A DNA stretch of 17,902 nucleotides, taken from Desulfobacterales bacterium (lineage in GTDB: Bacteria > Desulfobacterota > Desulfobacteria > Desulfobacterales > UBA5852). This document shows positions 13,916-17,902 of this stretch, in pieces; the first letter of the stretch is position 1, and every line of letters begins with the position of its first letter. The stretch is taken from NCBI GenBank assembly GCA_030066455.1, contig JASJBQ010000117.1, positions 1 to 17,902 on the forward strand. Direction: 5' to 3'. The translations under genes were made by a program, and so were the position numbers. The notes under the pieces are model-generated. The model was not told where the DNA came from. It saw nothing but the letters and a program-made list of their open reading frames with translations, and ran no database searches.

Positions 13916-15343
13916 TCAGAACCGGAAATAAATGAACGGGGCCGCCGGGCTGCTGACGATCAGCAGGCCGCACAGCGGGAAGACGACCACCACCAGCAGC
14001 ACGGCGGCGAAGGTGGGGCGCGGCCGCGAACTGGCGATCAACGCACGATAGCCCGAGTATTCCGCCGGCAGCGCGAAAACGACCGCTGCCGCCACGAGGA
14101 CGCCCAGGTCCCAGGGATTGAAATGCAGGCTCAGCGCATAAGCCAGCGGCAGGTCCTTCCAGGTGAACATGGCGCGCAGCAGCAGAGCCGCCTGTTCGAC
14201 GTCGGCGGAACGGAAAAGAACCCAGCCGATCGTGACGACCAGCAGGGTGACGGCACGGCGTGTAAAGACCCACCGATCCGCCGGCAGGCGGCGCAGACCG
14301 GTGAGGCGTTCGACGATCAGAAACAGCCCATGATAGACGCCCCAGGCCAGGAAGGTCCAGTTGGCCCCGTGCCACAAGCCGCAAAGCACGAAAACCACCG
14401 CCATATTTAGACAGGCCCGCGCCGTTCCCCGCCGGTTACCGCCCAGGGGAATGTAGAGATAGTCACGAAACCAGCGGCTGAGCGAGATGTGCCAGCGCCG
14501 CCAGAAGTCCGTGATGCTGACGGCCGAGTAAGGCCGGCGAAAGTTTTCGGGCAGCACGAATCCAAAAAGACGCCCCAGACCGATGGCCATGTCCGAATAG
14601 CCCGAAAAATCAAAATAGATTTGCAAGGTGTAGGTCACAGCTCCCAGCCAGGCCGTCTTGGTGTCCACGGCCTCCGGCGGCAGGCCGAAAACGGTATCGG
14701 CAAAACGGCCCAGGCTTTCAGCGATGATGACTTTCTTGGCCAGTCCCCAGCAGATCCGGGTGAGACCGTCGAAAAAGCGATCCAAACCCTCGCGGCGGGT
14801 CCGCAGCTGCGCCTGAATTTCGCGGAACCGGACGATGGGCCCGGCGATCAGCTGGGGGAACATGGCGACGTAGAGCGCGAAGTCCAGCGGGTCGCGCAGC
14901 GGACGGGCCTCCCCCCGGTAGACATCGATGACGTAGCTCAGCTTCTGAAACGTGAAGAAAGATATGCCGATGGGCAGCATGACCTCGACCCAGGCAAGGG
15001 TGGGCAACCCCGACCGAGACCGCAGTTGGTCGATTTCGTGCACAAAGAAGTTGGCGTATTTGAAATAGACCAGCAGGCCGAGATTGACCACCAGCGACAC
15101 CGTGAGCCACAGGCGTTTGCGGCGCGGATCGCCGGTCATGAGATGGGAGAGTCCGTAGTCGGCCAGGGTGGACGCCATCAGGATGGGCAGGAATTCGGCG
15201 GCGCCGTAGAGATAGTAGATATAGCTGCCCAGGAGAAGGACGAGGTTGCGGCCACGCTTGGTGGCCTGATCCGGCACGCCGTAATAGATCAGAATGACGG
15301 CCGGCAGAAAGATGAATAAAAAAACGGTGCTGGCAAAAAGCAT
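13916..15343 (-). CDS. MBOAT-family O-acyltransferase, AlgI/DltB-like
   Basis: A 475-residue polytopic membrane protein with about ten hydrophobic segments. It matches AlgI-type proteins throughout: the N-terminal MLFASTVFLFIFLPAV, LLVYFKYANFF, LPIGISFFTFQKLSYVIDVY, FPQLIAGPIVRF, DFWRRWHISLSRWFRDYLY (with H285) and the catalytic H325 in CGLWHGANW. The family moves acyl, usually acetyl, groups across the inner membrane to a periplasmic partner that modifies a polysaccharide such as alginate or cellulose. The partner is presumably the AlgJ-SASA fusion encoded five bases downstream. No polymerase or other alginate gene is present, so the polymer is unknown. No clear ribosome binding site precedes the ATG. 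The kinase gene ends 120 bases upstream on the same strand, so co-transcription is possible. Confidence 0.95.
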   Translation of the reverse strand: MLFASTVFLFIFLPAVILIYYGVPDQATKRGRNLVLLLGSYIYYLYGAAEFLPILMASTLADYGLSHLMTGDPRRKRLWLTVSLVVNLGLLVYFKYANFFVHEIDQLRSRSGLPTLAWVEVMLPIGISFFTFQKLSYVIDVYRGEARPLRDPLDFALYVAMFPQLIAGPIVRFREIQAQLRTRREGLDRFFDGLTRICWGLAKKVIIAESLGRFADTVFGLPPEAVDTKTAWLGAVTYTLQIYFDFSGYSDMAIGLGRLFGFVLPENFRRPYSAVSITDFWRRWHISLSRWFRDYLYIPLGGNRRGTARACLNMAVVFVLCGLWHGANWTFLAWGVYHGLFLIVERLTGLRRLPADRWVFTRRAVTLLVVTIGWVLFRSADVEQAALLLRAMFTWKDLPLAYALSLHFNPWDLGVLVAAAVVFALPAEYSGYRALIASSRPRPTFAAVLLVVVVFPLCGLLIVSSPAAPFIYFRF

Positions 15344-15463
15344 GCGGTTAGCGGGTCCGGGCGACAGGGACGTCCGTTAGACCTTCCTTGCGGGCCGGCA
15401 TGCGCCACACGCCGCAGCCAAGAGGCGATGTCGCGGGCCCGCGCGGTTTCGCTGCAATGGCGT

Positions 15464-17104
15464 CTAAGCGCTGCAATCCGGTTCAACACCCTCCGTCAGG
15501 CGGTTCCCCATGAAAGCGGCCAGATCATCGGCATCGTAGGTCAACTGATGGTCCCGGCGAAAGGCCGTCAGATCGGCGTAGATGTCGGCGGCCTGCTGAT
15601 AGCGCTTGTCCCGGTCCTTTTCCAGGCATCGCATGACGATGCGGTTCAATTCCTCTGGAATCTGCTTCATGATGGCCGTCAGCGGTTCGATGTCCCGCTG
15701 GGGAATCGCCCGAATGGCCTCGATTTCATTTTCGAAACGATAGACCCGCAAACCGGTCAGGGCCTCGTGGAACAACAACCCCAGCGCAAAGATATCCGCC
15801 CGGCGGTCCAGGGAGTGCCCCAGGGCTTGTTCCGGCGACATGTAGGCCAGTTTGCCCTTGATGATGCCTGCCTGCGTGAGGTTGGGCTCGGACTTCGCTT
15901 TCGATATGCCGAAGTCGCTGATTTTGACCTCCCCCTTGCAGGAGATCAGCATGTTCTGAGGGCTGATGTCGCGATGCACGATGTCGAGCGGTGTGCCGGT
16001 GTCGTCATCCGTTCGGCTGTGCGAATAGTCCAGCCCCTTGCAGATCTCGCTGACGATATAGACCGCCTGCGCCACCGGAAGCCCGATCTTCATGGCCGCC
16101 AGGATGTCGCCCAGATTATTGCCGTCGATGAACTCCATGGCGATGAAATAAGTGCTGTCGATCTTGCCATAGTCGAAAATCTGAACGATGTTGGGATGTT
16201 GCAAAAGCGCCGCCAGACGGGCTTCGCGGGTGAACATCTTGACGAATTCGGGGTTTTCAGCCAGATGCGGCCGGATGCGCTTGATGGCCACCTTGCGTCG
16301 GAAACCGTCTTCGCGCACATAGTCGGCCTCGAAAAGCTCGGCCATCCCGCCCATGGCGATCTTGGCTTTGAGCACGTAGGGACCGATATGGTCCATGCGC
16401 TCCATCTCGCGTTGGGTCCGCCGCGCTTTCTTTTTTTTGCCCCGGTCCAACCAGAAGAGGGTGCCGAATCCTCCGACCAGCACCAATGCGGCCATGACCC
16501 CGTAGGCGCCACGCATGTATCCGATCTGCCCCCTGAGGTAAGCCGTGTCGAGGACGACCAATGCCTGACCGATGGTCACGTCGGCAAAACGAATCGTTTG
16601 GAAAAAGCCCACGACGTCCTGGTTGTCTTCGGTCAGGCCGGCGATGGCGCGCACACCCTCAACGGTTTTGACTTCGGTAGCCTGCCCCAAAGGCCGCAAT
16701 TGACGGTTGATCTTATCGCCGTCGGTATGCGCGAGGATGACATTCAGATGGTCGACGACAGCGGCGAACGCGAGGGGCTTCAACGCGCGGACGTCGCGGA
16801 TCAAGGCATTCAGCGAGAGCACGTCCTGATCCAGCACGAAGGGACGGCTCTTGGCGGCCAGACCGCGGGCGGCATCGAAACCGGACCGGTAGAATTCCTG
16901 ATGGGCGCGGGAGGCGGTTGATCGGTAGACCAGGTAACCGCCAAGCATCACAGCCAGCGATACGCACAGAAACAAAAGCACACCTTTGCGGTTGCGGGCC
17001 ACAAAGGGCGTCTCCGAAACCCGGGCGAAAACGCTGTTCACGATTTTGGTCGTCATCGCCCTCGCCTTGGCCATCGTCGTCATGGCAATATCGCTGACAA
17101 GCAT
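15464..17104 (-). CDS. Transmembrane serine/threonine protein kinase with extracytoplasmic sensor region
   Basis: A 546-residue membrane kinase. The N-terminal tail and TM1 (about 41-60) are followed by a periplasmic region of about 140 residues ending VTIGQALVVLDTAYLRGQI, then TM2 (about 201-219) and a basic juxtamembrane stretch (GKKKKARRTQRE). The cytoplasmic PknB-type kinase domain (about 235-510) has a glycine-loop-like AMGGMAE, Lys275 in VAIKRI, the HRD motif with Asp379 (HRDISPQN), DFG with Asp397 and the APE-equivalent MSPEQA. All catalytic residues are present. ATG 17104 is chosen because AGAGAGG lies five bases upstream; TTG at 17152 would add 16 residues. It is encoded just ahead of algI-like and AlgJ-SASA genes, so it may regulate polysaccharide modification. 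That link is inferred. The 239 bp upstream, before 17344, hold no gene I can support. Confidence 0.93.
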   Translation of the reverse strand: MLVSDIAMTTMAKARAMTTKIVNSVFARVSETPFVARNRKGVLLFLCVSLAVMLGGYLVYRSTASRAHQEFYRSGFDAARGLAAKSRPFVLDQDVLSLNALIRDVRALKPLAFAAVVDHLNVILAHTDGDKINRQLRPLGQATEVKTVEGVRAIAGLTEDNQDVVGFFQTIRFADVTIGQALVVLDTAYLRGQIGYMRGAYGVMAALVLVGGFGTLFWLDRGKKKKARRTQREMERMDHIGPYVLKAKIAMGGMAELFEADYVREDGFRRKVAIKRIRPHLAENPEFVKMFTREARLAALLQHPNIVQIFDYGKIDSTYFIAMEFIDGNNLGDILAAMKIGLPVAQAVYIVSEICKGLDYSHSRTDDDTGTPLDIVHRDISPQNMLISCKGEVKISDFGISKAKSEPNLTQAGIIKGKLAYMSPEQALGHSLDRRADIFALGLLFHEALTGLRVYRFENEIEAIRAIPQRDIEPLTAIMKQIPEELNRIVMRCLEKDRDKRYQQAADIYADLTAFRRDHQLTYDADDLAAFMGNRLTEGVEPDCSA

Positions 17105-17343
17105 GCAGGCCTCTCTGGCGTTGCACCGCGTCTTGAGGATGCCCTGGAACAATGTGGTAGAGCCGTGTCGCGGGAAAACGGTTCAGCCGAAAACATCGAC
17201 CGGCGGATTGACGGCGTTGTATTTTTTAGAATAGGGCCGAATGCGGCCGACAGCAAGATCAAACCCAAACAGCACGGCGCCGCTTGACGCGGGGTGGTGT
17301 CATCGTCGTCAAGTGCCAGCGGGGTTTTGACCCCTCCTTGATT

Positions 17344-17902
17344 TCACTTGGACAGCTTGCGCACAATCTCCAGGCAACGTCGGATGACCTGCCGCTTTAA
17401 ACCTGAAAGGTCCTTGCGATGGGAAAGGGCCAGCAAATCGATGCCTTCGCCATCGGCGAGAATATTGAGCCCGGTGGTATCCTTGGAGGAACCGACGTTG
17501 ACCAGTTTTTCGAATTTGGTACGGCGGAAGACATCCGGTGCAAACGGTTTGTGGGCGCCGCACAGCGGGCAGATGATCGTGGTGATGCCGCGCTCTTCGG
17601 TCGCATCCGCCGCCGTGGCCGCCTGCAGCTCGGTTTCCATCCGGTTCACCCGCTCGGCCCGGGTGACCAATTGCACCGCCGTGAAAAGCAGAATAAATAT
17701 GAGCACCCCGATGAGGGCCGCGATTTGAAAGCCGCTGCGGATGCGGTCGGCGTCCAGGGCCGACAAGGCCATGACCACCTCGCCGATGCGCGTGCCCGAA
17801 AAGAAAACATCGGCCGTGAATCGGAATACCTTTTGATGGCTTTTAAGCAGCCCCTCGAGATAGGCCACGTCGTCCGAGGGCGATGATGCCTGACCGCCGT
17901 CG
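17344..17902 (-). CDS. Membrane sensor-like protein with cytoplasmic CxxC, N-terminus outside the window
   Basis: Partial: the frame is open to the right edge and the first residues lie beyond it. The 185 visible residues start in a probable extracytoplasmic region (AYLEGLLKSHQKVFRFTADV, then RIGEVVMALSALDADRIRSG). One transmembrane helix follows (IAALIGVLIFILLFTAVQLV), then a short coiled-coil-like stretch (RAERVNRMETELQ) and a soluble tail with a CPLCG knuckle. The rest of the tail is not recognised. The segment before the membrane helix resembles the corresponding end of the sensor region of the neighbouring kinase (IGxxxVxLdxxxLRxxI). The two genes may therefore share a sensor domain family. 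A GTG at 17868 could be read as a start, but nothing shows that translation begins there. No enzymatic domain is visible. Confidence 0.7.
   Translation of the reverse strand, partial: DGGQASSPSDDVAYLEGLLKSHQKVFRFTADVFFSGTRIGEVVMALSALDADRIRSGFQIAALIGVLIFILLFTAVQLVTRAERVNRMETELQAATAADATEERGITTIICPLCGAHKPFAPDVFRRTKFEKLVNVGSSKDTTGLNILADGEGIDLLALSHRKDLSGLKRQVIRRCLEIVRKLSK

Noticed and set aside
13911..14384. 158-residue extension of the AlgJ-SASA protein
   Set aside because: It overlaps the MBOAT coding sequence in another frame and lacks similarity to AlgJ. The signal anchor begins at 13910.
14489..15319. Plus-strand frame of 276 codons
   Set aside because: Antisense to the MBOAT gene, rich in charged and Gly/Pro residues as shadows are, with no family.
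15428..16921. Plus-strand frame of almost 500 codons
   Set aside because: Antisense to the Ser/Thr kinase, whose HRD and DFG motifs are intact.
17290..17343. GGGGT/ACCCC hairpin after the last gene
   Set aside because: The stem is only five base pairs with no T-run, too weak to call a terminator.

Overview
The window is GC-rich, densely coded DNA that looks like a chromosome of an anaerobic deltaproteobacterium (Desulfobacterota, perhaps a Desulfosarcina-type sulfate reducer). This placement is inference. It rests on the TRAP transporter plus FadR-type regulator, a SAM-riboswitch metYXW operon, an AlgI-type cluster with a eukaryote-like Ser/Thr kinase, and dispersed miniature inverted-repeat elements.

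Layout, left to right. (1) 1-1386: the 3' end of a TRAP transporter large permease, a 354-bp gap without a gene, and a GntR/FCD regulator. (2) 1486-4158, minus strand: a promoter, a cobalamin riboswitch with its own intrinsic terminator, a miniature repeat element, an MDR-type (zinc) dehydrogenase and a TrpD-family phosphoribosyltransferase. The TrpD-like protein keeps the PRPP/Mg residues but appears to have lost the anthranilate-binding residues. (3) 4200-7528, plus strand, divergent from (2): a promoter, a SAM-I-type riboswitch with terminator, then metY, metX and metW. These genes make homocysteine by the O-acetylhomoserine/direct-sulfhydrylation route. (4) 7529-8351: 820 bp without a gene, carrying two more copies of the inverted-repeat element and other repeat-like DNA. 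(5) 8352-10688: a class-III (ornithine-type) aminotransferase divergent from a TrmB-like regulator, with a perfect palindrome over the aminotransferase promoter. (6) 10713-17902, all minus strand: a partial membrane sensor-like protein with a CxxC knuckle, a transmembrane Ser/Thr kinase, an AlgI-type MBOAT O-acyltransferase, and a 1065-residue exported protein. The last fuses an AlgJ/AlgX-like domain with degraded catalytic motifs to a sialate-O-acetylesterase-like (SASA) domain.

The points most worth following are these. A B12 riboswitch heads a dehydrogenase/TrpD-like pair that is not a recognised B12 operon, and it stands back to back with a SAM riboswitch. A composite repeat of about 260 bp has terminal repeats that covary between copies and a hairpin conserved in structure rather than sequence. 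The AlgJ/SASA fusion appears to have moved the acetyl-ester chemistry to a second domain.
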